From NCBI GenBank assembly GCA_045807945.1, contig JBJMGI010000078.1, forward strand, positions 9,476-73,475: a stretch of 64,000 nucleotides of DNA. Direction: 5' to 3'. Positions within the stretch are counted from its first letter, which is position 1. Each line of letters starts with the position of its first letter. The position numbers and the translations under genes were made by a program. The notes beneath the pieces are model-generated. The model made no database searches. It had not been told where the DNA came from and worked only from the letters and a program-made list of their open reading frames with translations. Origin of the DNA: CAVQGF01 sp045807945 (GTDB taxonomy: Bacteria > Acidobacteriota > Terriglobia > Terriglobales > Acidobacteriaceae). This document shows, in pieces, positions 9,100 through 17,153 of the stretch.

Positions 9100-10227
9100 A
9101 TGCAGATTGACGATTTACTTCGTACCGCCATGGAGCGCAAAGCCTCCGACTTGCACCTGAAAGTGGGCAACTATCCGTATTTGCGGGTAGACGGCGAACT
9201 GGTTCCGCTCAGTGATCAGCCCCGCATCAGCGCAGAGGACATGCTGAACATGGCCTTCAGCATGATGTCGAACCGGCAAAAGCAAAAATTCAAGGAAGCC
9301 GCGGAATTGGATATGGCGTACGGCGTCGCCGGCCTCGGCCGCTTCCGCGTGAACGTCTTCCAGCAACGCGGCAATGTGGGCGTTGTCCTCCGCGTGATTC
9401 CTACCAAGATCCGTGCACTTGAAGAGCTGTACCTGCCCAAGATCATCGAGCAGATCTGCGAAGAAGGCCGCGGTCTGGTTCTAGTAACCGGCGTCACCGG
9501 CTCGGGTAAATCCACGACGCTCGCTGCCATGATCGACCGCATCAACTCCATGCGGCCGGAACACATCATGACCATCGAGGACCCGATCGAATTCCTGCAC
9601 CGCGATAAAAAAGGGTTCGTGAACCAGCGCGAAGTGGAAGTGGATACTTCTTCATTCGGCGCCGCTTTGCGCGCTTCCCTCCGCCAAGACCCAGACACCA
9701 TCCTGGTCGGCGAAATGCGCGATCTTGAAACCATCGGGACCGCGCTGCACGCCGCGGAAACTGGGCACATGGTCTTCTCGACCCTGCACACATTGGACGC
9801 CGTCGAAACCATCAACCGCATCATCTCCGTCTTCCCGCCGCCCGAACAGAAGCAGATCCGTTTACAGTTGGCCGCGGTTTTGAAGGCCGTCATCTCGCAG
9901 CGATTGGTTCGCAAGGCTGACGGCGCAGGTCGCGTGCCGGCGGTTGAAGTGCTGATCGCGACCGAGTACATCCGCGAGTGCATCATCACGCCGGAAAAAA
10001 CGCGAGCCATCCACGAAGCTCTTGCAGCCGGCGTTTCGCAGTACGGCATGCAGACCTTCGATCAATCGCTTTACGACCTCTACTCACAGGGCCTCATCAC
10101 GTACGAAACGGCCCTTGAGAACGCCAGCAAACCAGACGACTTCAAGCTCAAGGTGCAGGGCATCGGCTCGACCGCCGATTCCGCGCGCGAACAAATGGAG
10201 TCTGCCGGGTTCGGCGGCGGAAGATAA
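9100..10227 (+). CDS. pilT: Type IV pilus retraction ATPase PilT
   Basis: 375 aa, a typical length. Walker A GVTGSGKST at 131-139, Asp box around 156-166, Walker B ILVGEMRD at 201-208, His box around 224-236 (HMVFSTLHT). The N-terminal PAS-like domain has the ASDLHL signature at 15-20. PilT is a cytosolic hexamer that drives pilus retraction for twitching motility and DNA uptake. The AIRNLIRE retraction motif of classic PilT is not obvious at the C-terminal side, so a PilU-like or divergent PilT remains possible. Monocistronic, terminated at both sides. Confidence 0.93.
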   Translation: MQIDDLLRTAMERKASDLHLKVGNYPYLRVDGELVPLSDQPRISAEDMLNMAFSMMSNRQKQKFKEAAELDMAYGVAGLGRFRVNVFQQRGNVGVVLRVIPTKIRALEELYLPKIIEQICEEGRGLVLVTGVTGSGKSTTLAAMIDRINSMRPEHIMTIEDPIEFLHRDKKGFVNQREVEVDTSSFGAALRASLRQDPDTILVGEMRDLETIGTALHAAETGHMVFSTLHTLDAVETINRIISVFPPPEQKQIRLQLAAVLKAVISQRLVRKADGAGRVPAVEVLIATEYIRECIITPEKTRAIHEALAAGVSQYGMQTFDQSLYDLYSQGLITYETALENASKPDDFKLKVQGIGSTADSAREQMESAGFGGGR

Positions 10228-10245
10228 CACCCATTGGTCTACACA

Positions 10246-10272
10246 GGCGCGGGTTCATCCCGCGCCTTTTTT
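10246..10272 (+). terminator. Rho-independent terminator of pilT
   Basis: Stem GGCGCGGG / CCCGCGCC with loop TTCAT and six T, 18 bp past the stop. Confidence 0.9.
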
Positions 10273-10311
10273 GCTCTGTGCTCCCTCTGCCCCCTGTGGT
10301 AATCATTTGCA

Positions 10312-10854
10312 GTGGCCTTTAAGAAATCCAAGCGCATCCTCGATGCCCCGGCGCTCTACGAGTACGCCGTCGGCGCACTCTCCCGGCGTATGCGCTCGGT
10401 CGCGGAATTGAAGCGGTTGCTGCGCCAGAAAAACATTGAAGGCGACGACCGCGAGGCCGTCATCGAAGCCGTGATCCGCAAATTGAAAGATCAGAGGTAC
10501 CTCAACGACGCAGATTTCGCTGCGCAGTACACGTCATATAGAAAATCGAACGAAAAATTCGGCAAGCTGCGCGTGATCACCGACCTGAAGCAAAAAGGTG
10601 TGCACGGCGAAGTCATCGAGCAGGCGATTAGCAGCGCATACGACGACGTGAACGAAGAACAGCTTGCACGCGAACACCTGCTCCGTAAGCGAATGAAGAA
10701 GCCTGCGACGCAAAAAGAAACCGCACGCATCTACCGCGCGCTGGCCCGGGCTGGGTTCTCCAGCCGCGCGATTTTCAAGGTTCTAAAAAAATGGGATGTA
10801 GACGAGGAAACCCTGACGGCTCTCGAGTCCGAAGAACCCGAGCAGCAGCCCTGA
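10312..10854 (+). CDS. recX: RecX-family regulatory protein
   Basis: 180 aa, GTG start at 10312 giving the usual N terminus. The all-helical RecX repeats are visible: ALSRRMRSVAELKRLL at 20-35, then LKDQRYLNDADFA and FGKLRVITDLKQKGV. RecX binds RecA filaments and limits their growth. recA is not adjacent in this window; the gene follows the pilT terminator. Confidence 0.88.
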   Translation: MAFKKSKRILDAPALYEYAVGALSRRMRSVAELKRLLRQKNIEGDDREAVIEAVIRKLKDQRYLNDADFAAQYTSYRKSNEKFGKLRVITDLKQKGVHGEVIEQAISSAYDDVNEEQLAREHLLRKRMKKPATQKETARIYRALARAGFSSRAIFKVLKKWDVDEETLTALESEEPEQQP

Positions 10855-10895
10855 CCAGCAGTTCTCCATGCGTGCCAACGGCCATCTAATCAGGC

Positions 10896-11849
10896 ATGGA
10901 ACTCGTCCCCAAACGACAGCAAGCGACACGCGAACCTGAACACGCCTCACCTTGGAAGCTGGGCGGCCTTGGCCCGGTCACACTCGCAAAACGTGTTTGG
11001 AACGAGATGGACCACGACGAGATATTCAATCGTGGTGCCGCTCTCTCGTATTACTTTCTGCTCGCGCTCTTCCCCATGCTGCTGTTTTTAACTTCGCTGC
11101 TGGGGCTGGTCGTCGGACAGAATCCTCAGTTCCAGAACGAGCTCTATGGATACATCGCCCGCGTAATGCCGGGTGACGCTTCCAGTCTGGTTACAAAGAC
11201 GATTCAAGAGATCACGACCCGCGCGAGCGGATTGAAGCTTGCAATTTCACTCGTCGTAGCCCTGTGGACAGCCTCGGGCGGAATGTCTGCTCTCGGCACT
11301 TCACTGAACGCCGCTTATGACGTGCGCGAAGGCCGGCCGTGGTGGAAACGCCAACTGACATTCCTGTTGCTCACCATCGGGGTCGCGCTGTTGGTGATCA
11401 TGGCCTTGGTGATCATCCTTTTTGGCGGCAAATTGGCTACGTTCACAGGGACACATTTGCATCTCAGCTCGGCGTTGACCCTCACATGGATGGTCGTGCA
11501 GTGGCCGATCGCACTCTTCTTTGTAGTTTTCTGCTTCGCCTTGATTTACTTCTTCGCACCGGACATCGAACACGCGACCTGGTACTGGATCACTCCAGGC
11601 TCAGTCATCGGTGTTCTCCTTTGGATCGTCGCTTCTGTCGGGTTCAAGGTCTATCTCAGTTTCTTCAACTCCTACGCGAAGACGTACGGGTCACTTGCGG
11701 GAGTTGTCGTGCTGATGCTGTGGTTCTACATCACCGGACTCGCGCTGCTCATTGGCGGCGAGATCAACGCGGAGATCGAGCATGCCGCCGCTGAGCACGG
11801 CCGCGCCGACGCAAAAGCCGAAGGAGAAAAAGAAGCACCGGCGGCGTAG
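10896..11849 (+). CDS. YihY/virulence-factor BrkB family inner-membrane protein
   Basis: 317 aa with about six hydrophobic segments between residues 45 and 295. Family signatures: FNRGAALSYYFLLALFP near 44-60, a central TASGGMSALGTSLNAAYDV, and the terminal pair SYAKTYGSLAGVVVLMLWFYITG and LLIGGEINAE. Function is unproven: it is not RNase BN despite older annotation. The C-terminal tail is charged (Ala/Glu/Lys). It starts 41 bp after recX and may be cotranscribed with it. Confidence 0.9.
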   Translation: MELVPKRQQATREPEHASPWKLGGLGPVTLAKRVWNEMDHDEIFNRGAALSYYFLLALFPMLLFLTSLLGLVVGQNPQFQNELYGYIARVMPGDASSLVTKTIQEITTRASGLKLAISLVVALWTASGGMSALGTSLNAAYDVREGRPWWKRQLTFLLLTIGVALLVIMALVIILFGGKLATFTGTHLHLSSALTLTWMVVQWPIALFFVVFCFALIYFFAPDIEHATWYWITPGSVIGVLLWIVASVGFKVYLSFFNSYAKTYGSLAGVVVLMLWFYITGLALLIGGEINAEIEHAAAEHGRADAKAEGEKEAPAA

Positions 11850-11984
11850 CGGACACGCGCCGCCTATCTCGCGCTTCCGGCCTGGTATCTCGCATCTCCC
11901 CCCTCCTGCGTCGCACGCCCCGCTTGGTAATGTGAGCATCCTGTATTCTTCTAAGTTCCTCATCCACTCTGGAGAAAACAGGTA

Positions 11985-12428
11985 ATGGGCAAGATCCTGG
12001 AGCAGCTGCAGGCGGTGGTGCGCGGTAACGGGAGGATATCTCCCATCGCGAAGACTCTGGGCTTCACCTTGACCCACATCGAACCCGGCGCCGCGATCAT
12101 CGAGCTAGACGCAGACGAGCGCTTCTGGAATCCAATGGGGACGCTGCATGGCGGAATTCTGGTCGACATCGCCGACGCAGCTATGGGTCTCGCCTACGCT
12201 GCTGCCCTCAATGAGGACGAGACCTTTACCACAGTCGAGTTGAAGATCAATTACTTGCGTCCGTTCAAAGAAGGCCATCTCAAGGCCATCGCCAAGACCG
12301 TGCATCGCGGCCGCACGATCGGCCTCGTAGACTGCGAAGTCTTCGACGATCGCGGTAAGATCATCGCCCGCTCCTCAAGTACCTGCCTGACCTTGCGCGG
12401 AGAGCAAACAAAGGGTAGAACCTTCTAA
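11985..12428 (+). CDS. PaaI-type hotdog thioesterase
   Basis: 147 aa, GGAG ribosome site upstream. The hotdog-fold signature is NPMGTLHGGILVDIADAAMG (about 49-68), and the conserved acid lies in the GGILVD segment. LKINYLRPF follows. Relatives hydrolyse acyl-CoA thioesters, for example in phenylacetate degradation or as housekeeping enzymes; the substrate is not inferable. The PilZ gene follows 18 bp later and may share the transcript. Confidence 0.88.
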   Translation: MGKILEQLQAVVRGNGRISPIAKTLGFTLTHIEPGAAIIELDADERFWNPMGTLHGGILVDIADAAMGLAYAAALNEDETFTTVELKINYLRPFKEGHLKAIAKTVHRGRTIGLVDCEVFDDRGKIIARSSSTCLTLRGEQTKGRTF

Positions 12429-12446
12429 GTTCCAAAGAAGGAAAAC

Positions 12447-12842
12447 TTGCCTGCAATTTGGCTAACCGCGACGGTCGCGTCGATTGTGGCTGTTACTTGG
12501 CTGTTGCTCCGCTCTGGAGCAGCCAATCCCGAATCCCATGCTGAAAGACGCGTTCCGTTGGAGGTCCCCGTCCATCTGCGCTTGGGCGAGAGCGAACTTG
12601 AGGTGATGAGCGCCGATATTAGCAAAGGCGGCATGCGCCTGAGGCTCGATGCCCTCGCCTCCATCGGCCAGCCCATGGAATTGCAATTTGCCCTGCCTGG
12701 ACAGCGGCCCTGTCTGATGTACGCGGTTGTTCGGTGGTTGGGCAAAGGACAAGCTGGAGTCTTATTCGATCGCGCGAATGAGCAGATCTCGATGATCGAG
12801 AGCTGGATCGACTCTCATTACCCTGCCGTCAGCAAGCACTGA
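12447..12842 (+). CDS. PilZ-domain protein with N-terminal membrane segment
   Basis: 131 aa; TTG start at 12447 with AGAAGGA upstream. Residues 3-21 form a membrane anchor or uncleaved signal. The PilZ domain follows, with ERR at 33-35 and DISKGGM at 57-63. The RxxxR half of the c-di-GMP site is incomplete (position 39 is Glu where the second Arg is expected), so ligand binding is doubtful. PilZ proteins adjust motility or exopolysaccharide output; mglA and pilT nearby fit, but not as an operon. Confidence 0.75.
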   Translation: MPAIWLTATVASIVAVTWLLLRSGAANPESHAERRVPLEVPVHLRLGESELEVMSADISKGGMRLRLDALASIGQPMELQFALPGQRPCLMYAVVRWLGKGQAGVLFDRANEQISMIESWIDSHYPAVSKH

Positions 12843-12943
12843 GCCGATCATTGGGTTCTTCGGACTTGAAAGGTTTGTACAAACGTACTCTCGCCGATGG
12901 AGCTGCTTACTCGTGCTACCATCTCGCGCCATAGCGAGGGCGC

Positions 12944-15646
12944 ATGCCGCAGGTAGGTGAACGTCTCGGGCGGTACCGCATCGAGGAGCAGATCGGTGCG
13001 GGCGGCATGGGTGTGGTCTATCGCGCCTATGACGAAAAGCTGCAGCGACGGCTGGCCATCAAAGTCATCACCCCGGGCGCGCTCAACGACGAAGCCGCGC
13101 GCAAACGCTTTCGCAATGAAGCCCTCATTCTGTCGCGGCTAAACCATCCTTCTATACAGACGATCCACGATTTTGATTCTTTCGATGGCCACGACTATTT
13201 GGTGAGCGAGCTGGTTCCCGGCTCGTCGCTCGATGTTCGCTTGAGCGCCGGTGCGCTGCCGGAGAAGGAAGCGATCCAGTTCGGCATCCAGCTTGCGCAG
13301 GGACTAGCGGCGGCGCATGCGGCGGGAGTTTTGCATCGCGATCTGAAGCCGTCGAACCTACGGGTCACTCCTGACGGATTGCTCAAGATCCTTGACTTTG
13401 GTTTGGCTACCCTCTCCCGCGAGGCGGTCCTTACGCTCAGTGCGACGCAGAGTGTCGAAACTGCGCCCACGGGTGTCGCAGGAACGTTACCGTACATGTC
13501 GCCCGAGCAACTGCTCGGCGAGCAGGTTGACGAGCGCAGCGATGTGTACTCGGCTGGCATCGTGCTCTTCGAGCTTGCGAGCGGTCGCCTTCCCTTCGCG
13601 GAACCGCTGGTGACCAGGCTGACAGACGCAATCCTGCACCAGTCGCCGCCCGAGTTGCGATCTTTGGCGCCGAAGTACTCGATGGAGTTCGAACGCATCG
13701 TGGCGCGGTGTCTGGAAAAAGATCCCGAGCTGCGCTATCAGTCCGCGAAGGAATTGGCAGCCGAATTGAAGCGGCTGCAGATGAAGTCTTCTGCTCCAAG
13801 CCTCGCCGCGCCATCGCGGAACCACAAACGCTATTGGCCATGGGCCATCGCGGCTGTCACTGCCTTCCTCATACTGATCGCGGCGATTTTGTGGTGGCGC
13901 CCCGCCAAGCAGGATGATGCTCTTCCCAGCGTTCGCTGGGAGCAACTCACCAACTTCAACGACTTCGCCGAGGCCCCGGCGGTCTCGCGCGATGGGAAAT
14001 TGGTCGCATTTCTGCGCAGTGCGGGAACTTTTGGATTGTCCGCCAGCGCGGGGCAGGTATGGATCAAGACCCTGCCAGAGGGCCAACCCTATCAACTTAC
14101 GGACTCGCAGTTCCGCAAGCAGACGCTCGACTTCTCGCCCGATGGTACGCGCCTGTACTTCACGCAAGTAGAAGGGCCGTTTGCATGGAACACCTACGAG
14201 CTTCCGTTACTGGGCGCTCGCGAACCCAAACTTTGGATGCCCAATGCCAGCGGGCTGCACTGGATCGGGAACGATCGGCTCTTGTTTTCACAGATCGCGA
14301 CGGGTGTCCACATGCAACTGGTCACGTCGAATCTAAGCCGCAGTGATCTGCGCGACGTTTACGTTCCTTCGGACCACCGCTACGGAATGGCGCACCGCTC
14401 GGCGCTCTCTCCCGATGGCAAGTGGGTGCTCCTGGTCGAGATGGACGACCAATGGTGGCGGCGTTGCCGCCTGGTTCCCTTCGACGGCTCCTCGCCCGGA
14501 CAATCCGTTGGGCCCGAAGGCTCGTGCACTTGGGCACAGTGGTCGCCTGATGGCAAGTGGATGTATTTCACCGTAGACACCCGTACCACCGGCTTTCACG
14601 TTTGGCGGCAGCGGTTTCCCGCGGGTGCACCGCAGCAGTTAACGCCCTCGGGCGCGAGCGAAGAAGAAGGATTGGCGATGACGCCTGACGGCAAGTCGCT
14701 CATCACCACCTCGGGCGTGCAGCAGTCCACTATCTGGCTGCACGATGGGAAAGCGGGCGAGAGGCAAGTCTCGTCGGAGGGCTTTTCCTTCGATCCGTCG
14801 TTATCACCGGACGGGAAAAGGATGTACTGCCTGCGCCGTCCGGCGAACCCGCACTCTTACTTCAGCGGAGAGCTGTGGATGACCGACCTCGCCACGGGCA
14901 CCGAGCAGCAGCTCTTCCCCGGCTTGGTTCTCACGCACTTTTCCATCTCACAAGATGGTGAGAAGGTGGTCTTCGCGACTGAGCAGGGGCAGGAGCGATC
15001 CGGTATCTGGATCGGGTGGCTCGACGGCGCGCAACCGCCGCGTCAGTTGACCTTTGGAGGCGAGTTTCGCGCCTTTTTCGGCAAGCGGGGTGAAATCATC
15101 TATCAAGGCAATCAAAGGCCCCTAAAGATCATGCGCATGCGCGAAGACGGCAGTGGACAGCAGCCGGCCTCAGAGATGAACATTATGGCTCTGAACAGCG
15201 TTTCACCAGACGGACGATGGGCGCTGATCGGAGCGACTCCCGAGAGCCGCCGCCCTGGCGAGCGGAACACCGAGAACATCGCGGTGCCACTCGATGGAGG
15301 CAAACCTCTACAGATCTGCGGGACCTGCACCATCGGCTTCGGAACCGTGCGCATGTTCGCACCTCTTATCTCCTGGAGCGCCGATGGAAAATGGGTCTAT
15401 GTGCCCTTACGCTACTTTTCCTTTGGTTCAACGAAGACAGCGGCGATCCCGATGAAAGCCGGAGCGCCGCCACCGGCTTTCGCGGACTCGAAGACCGCGA
15501 ACGAAACCTACTTAACCCGAATATACGGCGCGCGCATTATTGGTCATGACGACATTGCCTCGGCTCTCTCGCCGGAACGCTTCGTCTACACCCAGCGCAC
15601 GGCCAAGGCGAACCTGTTCCGCATCTATCTGGAGCCCTCACGCTAG
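12944..15646 (+). CDS. Transmembrane Ser/Thr protein kinase with C-terminal TolB-like propeller
   Basis: 900 aa. Kinase domain about 10-275: glycine loop GAGGMG at 18-23, lysine K40, catalytic HRDLKPSN at 131-138, DFG at 151-153, SPEQ activation-segment end near 186-189. A single membrane span at about 299-318 is followed by an extracytoplasmic WD40/PD40 propeller with repeated SPDGK/R-type turns (for example near 395, 489, 532 and 764). This architecture is common in Acidobacteriota; it plausibly senses an envelope signal and phosphorylates cytosolic proteins. Substrates are unknown. Confidence 0.93.
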   Translation: MPQVGERLGRYRIEEQIGAGGMGVVYRAYDEKLQRRLAIKVITPGALNDEAARKRFRNEALILSRLNHPSIQTIHDFDSFDGHDYLVSELVPGSSLDVRLSAGALPEKEAIQFGIQLAQGLAAAHAAGVLHRDLKPSNLRVTPDGLLKILDFGLATLSREAVLTLSATQSVETAPTGVAGTLPYMSPEQLLGEQVDERSDVYSAGIVLFELASGRLPFAEPLVTRLTDAILHQSPPELRSLAPKYSMEFERIVARCLEKDPELRYQSAKELAAELKRLQMKSSAPSLAAPSRNHKRYWPWAIAAVTAFLILIAAILWWRPAKQDDALPSVRWEQLTNFNDFAEAPAVSRDGKLVAFLRSAGTFGLSASAGQVWIKTLPEGQPYQLTDSQFRKQTLDFSPDGTRLYFTQVEGPFAWNTYELPLLGAREPKLWMPNASGLHWIGNDRLLFSQIATGVHMQLVTSNLSRSDLRDVYVPSDHRYGMAHRSALSPDGKWVLLVEMDDQWWRRCRLVPFDGSSPGQSVGPEGSCTWAQWSPDGKWMYFTVDTRTTGFHVWRQRFPAGAPQQLTPSGASEEEGLAMTPDGKSLITTSGVQQSTIWLHDGKAGERQVSSEGFSFDPSLSPDGKRMYCLRRPANPHSYFSGELWMTDLATGTEQQLFPGLVLTHFSISQDGEKVVFATEQGQERSGIWIGWLDGAQPPRQLTFGGEFRAFFGKRGEIIYQGNQRPLKIMRMREDGSGQQPASEMNIMALNSVSPDGRWALIGATPESRRPGERNTENIAVPLDGGKPLQICGTCTIGFGTVRMFAPLISWSADGKWVYVPLRYFSFGSTKTAAIPMKAGAPPPAFADSKTANETYLTRIYGARIIGHDDIASALSPERFVYTQRTAKANLFRIYLEPSR

Positions 15647-15698
15647 ACTCCTTGCTCATGACTAAGCCGATTGCCGCTTTTGCTACTATCGAAAGCAC

Positions 15699-16706
15699 AT
15701 GAAAGCGCAGCGCAAGATCCATACCGGCGAGAACGTTGTCCGCATTGAGGCGGAAGCGTTGCGCGGCCTTGCCGATCGCATCTCCGGGCCAATGGCGGCA
15801 ACGTTTGAGCGAACCCTGGAGCTGCTGCACGCTTGCACCGGACGCGTTGTCGTAACCGGCATGGGCAAGAGCGGGATCATCGGCCGCAAGATCGCCGCCA
15901 CCCTCAGCTCGACCGGAACACCCGCGCTGTTCATGCATCCGGCAGAAGCTGTACACGGCGACTTGGGAATGCTGGTGCGCGGCGACGTCGTGATCGCGCT
16001 CTCGTCCAGCGGCGAAACAGAAGAGATCGTGCGTCTGCTGGCGATGATCAAGCGCCTGCGGGTTTCGCTGATCACGATGACCTGCGACGACCTTTATTCT
16101 TCCGGCAAAAACAAAAAACTTTCCACCCTCGCTGCGGCAGCCGATGTCGCGCTAGATTGCTCGATCGCTCAGGAAGCTTGCTCGATGGGCCTTGCGCCGA
16201 CCGCTTCCACCACCACCATGCTTGCTCTCGGCGACGCGTTGGCAATGGCGCTGGCGGAAAAACGCGGCTTCAAGGAAGAACATTTTGCCGACCTGCATCC
16301 CGGCGGCAAACTGGGCAAGAAGCTTGCGAAGGTGGATTCGCTCATGCACTCTGGCGAGGCCCTCCCGCGCGTGACTGCAACAGCGAAAATGCACGACGTG
16401 ATCTATGAGATGTCGCGCAAGAAGCTGGGCATCACCACCGTAATCGAGGGCGAACGCCTGCTTGGTGTCATCAGCGACGGCGACCTCCGCCGCCTTTTAG
16501 AGAAAAAAGGCAAGGACGTTATGGACCTCACCGCAGGTGAGTGCGTCACAGGAAATCCGCAGACCATCCCGCCCGATGCTTTTGCCGCTTCCGCACTTAG
16601 CATCATGGAAGAAAAAAAGATCACGTCACTGGTCGTGGTGGACGGCAAACGCGCCGTGCTCGGAATCGTTCACCTGCACGACCTCTGGGGTACGGAGATG
16701 GTATGA
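15699..16706 (+). CDS. kdsD: D-arabinose-5-phosphate isomerase (KpsF/GutQ family)
   Basis: 335 aa. SIS domain about 35-180 with GMGKSGIIGRKIAATL and HPAEAVHGDLGM, then two CBS domains (about 210-335), the usual KdsD architecture. It converts ribulose 5-phosphate to arabinose 5-phosphate, the first step to Kdo for lipopolysaccharide. kdsC, acting two steps later in the pathway, is at 25997-26557 on the other strand. The stop overlaps an ATG (ATGA) of a short open frame. Confidence 0.92.
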   Translation: MKAQRKIHTGENVVRIEAEALRGLADRISGPMAATFERTLELLHACTGRVVVTGMGKSGIIGRKIAATLSSTGTPALFMHPAEAVHGDLGMLVRGDVVIALSSSGETEEIVRLLAMIKRLRVSLITMTCDDLYSSGKNKKLSTLAAAADVALDCSIAQEACSMGLAPTASTTTMLALGDALAMALAEKRGFKEEHFADLHPGGKLGKKLAKVDSLMHSGEALPRVTATAKMHDVIYEMSRKKLGITTVIEGERLLGVISDGDLRRLLEKKGKDVMDLTAGECVTGNPQTIPPDAFAASALSIMEEKKITSLVVVDGKRAVLGIVHLHDLWGTEMV

Positions 16707-16927
16707 AACCGCTGCTCCCGATACTGTTATTCCTCAGCGCTATGGCTGGCCAGAGCGTCCCTTCACGCGATCAACATCCAAAAGATTGCTACGCGTGCCG
16801 CTCACATCCGTTTTATCTCGATTCATTTAGGCTTCGAAACTCTAAGGTCCAGTCCCCTGATGGGCTGAAAGTGGTTAGCTTATCCGGCGGGCACCAATTC
16901 GTCCTGAGTAGGCAGGGCGAGGAGTAG
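16703..16927 (+). CDS. Short hypothetical secreted protein, possibly frameshifted
   Basis: 74 aa starting in the ATGA overlap with the kdsD stop, with a signal-peptide-like start (hydrophobic 3-16). It has a CYAC pair near residues 29-32. I recognise no family. A second frame (codons from 16924) stays open past this stop to 17028, which could mean a frameshift and a real length near 108 aa. The kdsD coupling supports translation; the short length and lack of family leave doubt. Confidence 0.35.
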   Translation: MKPLLPILLFLSAMAGQSVPSRDQHPKDCYACRSHPFYLDSFRLRNSKVQSPDGLKVVSLSGGHQFVLSRQGEE

Positions 16928-17153
16928 TCGATGCCGTGACGGGGATGGTTTTGGAGAGATTCTCGGAAGCAGAAACGAGAGCCATCAAACATCGATGTTG
17001 GAAGCATTCGGGTCTGCCCCCGACGTGAGAACACACCAGTCGTACACCGCAGCAATGTTTGAGCGGCAAACCCCATTCAGTTGCTATCCTTTATTAGTGG
17101 CCTTCGTCTATAGCCAGTTCTGCTCGAATCCAGCTTCCTACCGGAGTAAATCA
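16928..17153. other. Region between the short ORF and the M13 gene
   Basis: Holds the possible frameshifted continuation to 17028 and then the upstream region of the M13 peptidase. No terminator or other clear element is seen. Confidence 0.4.

Noticed and set aside
9216..10049. Minus-strand open frame of about 277 aa opposite pilT
   Set aside because: Shadow of the pilT reading frame; no motif.
12874..12883. Palindrome TTTGTACAAA before the kinase gene
   Set aside because: A 10-bp palindrome is expected by chance in 64 kb and no regulator is linked to it; kept out of the features.
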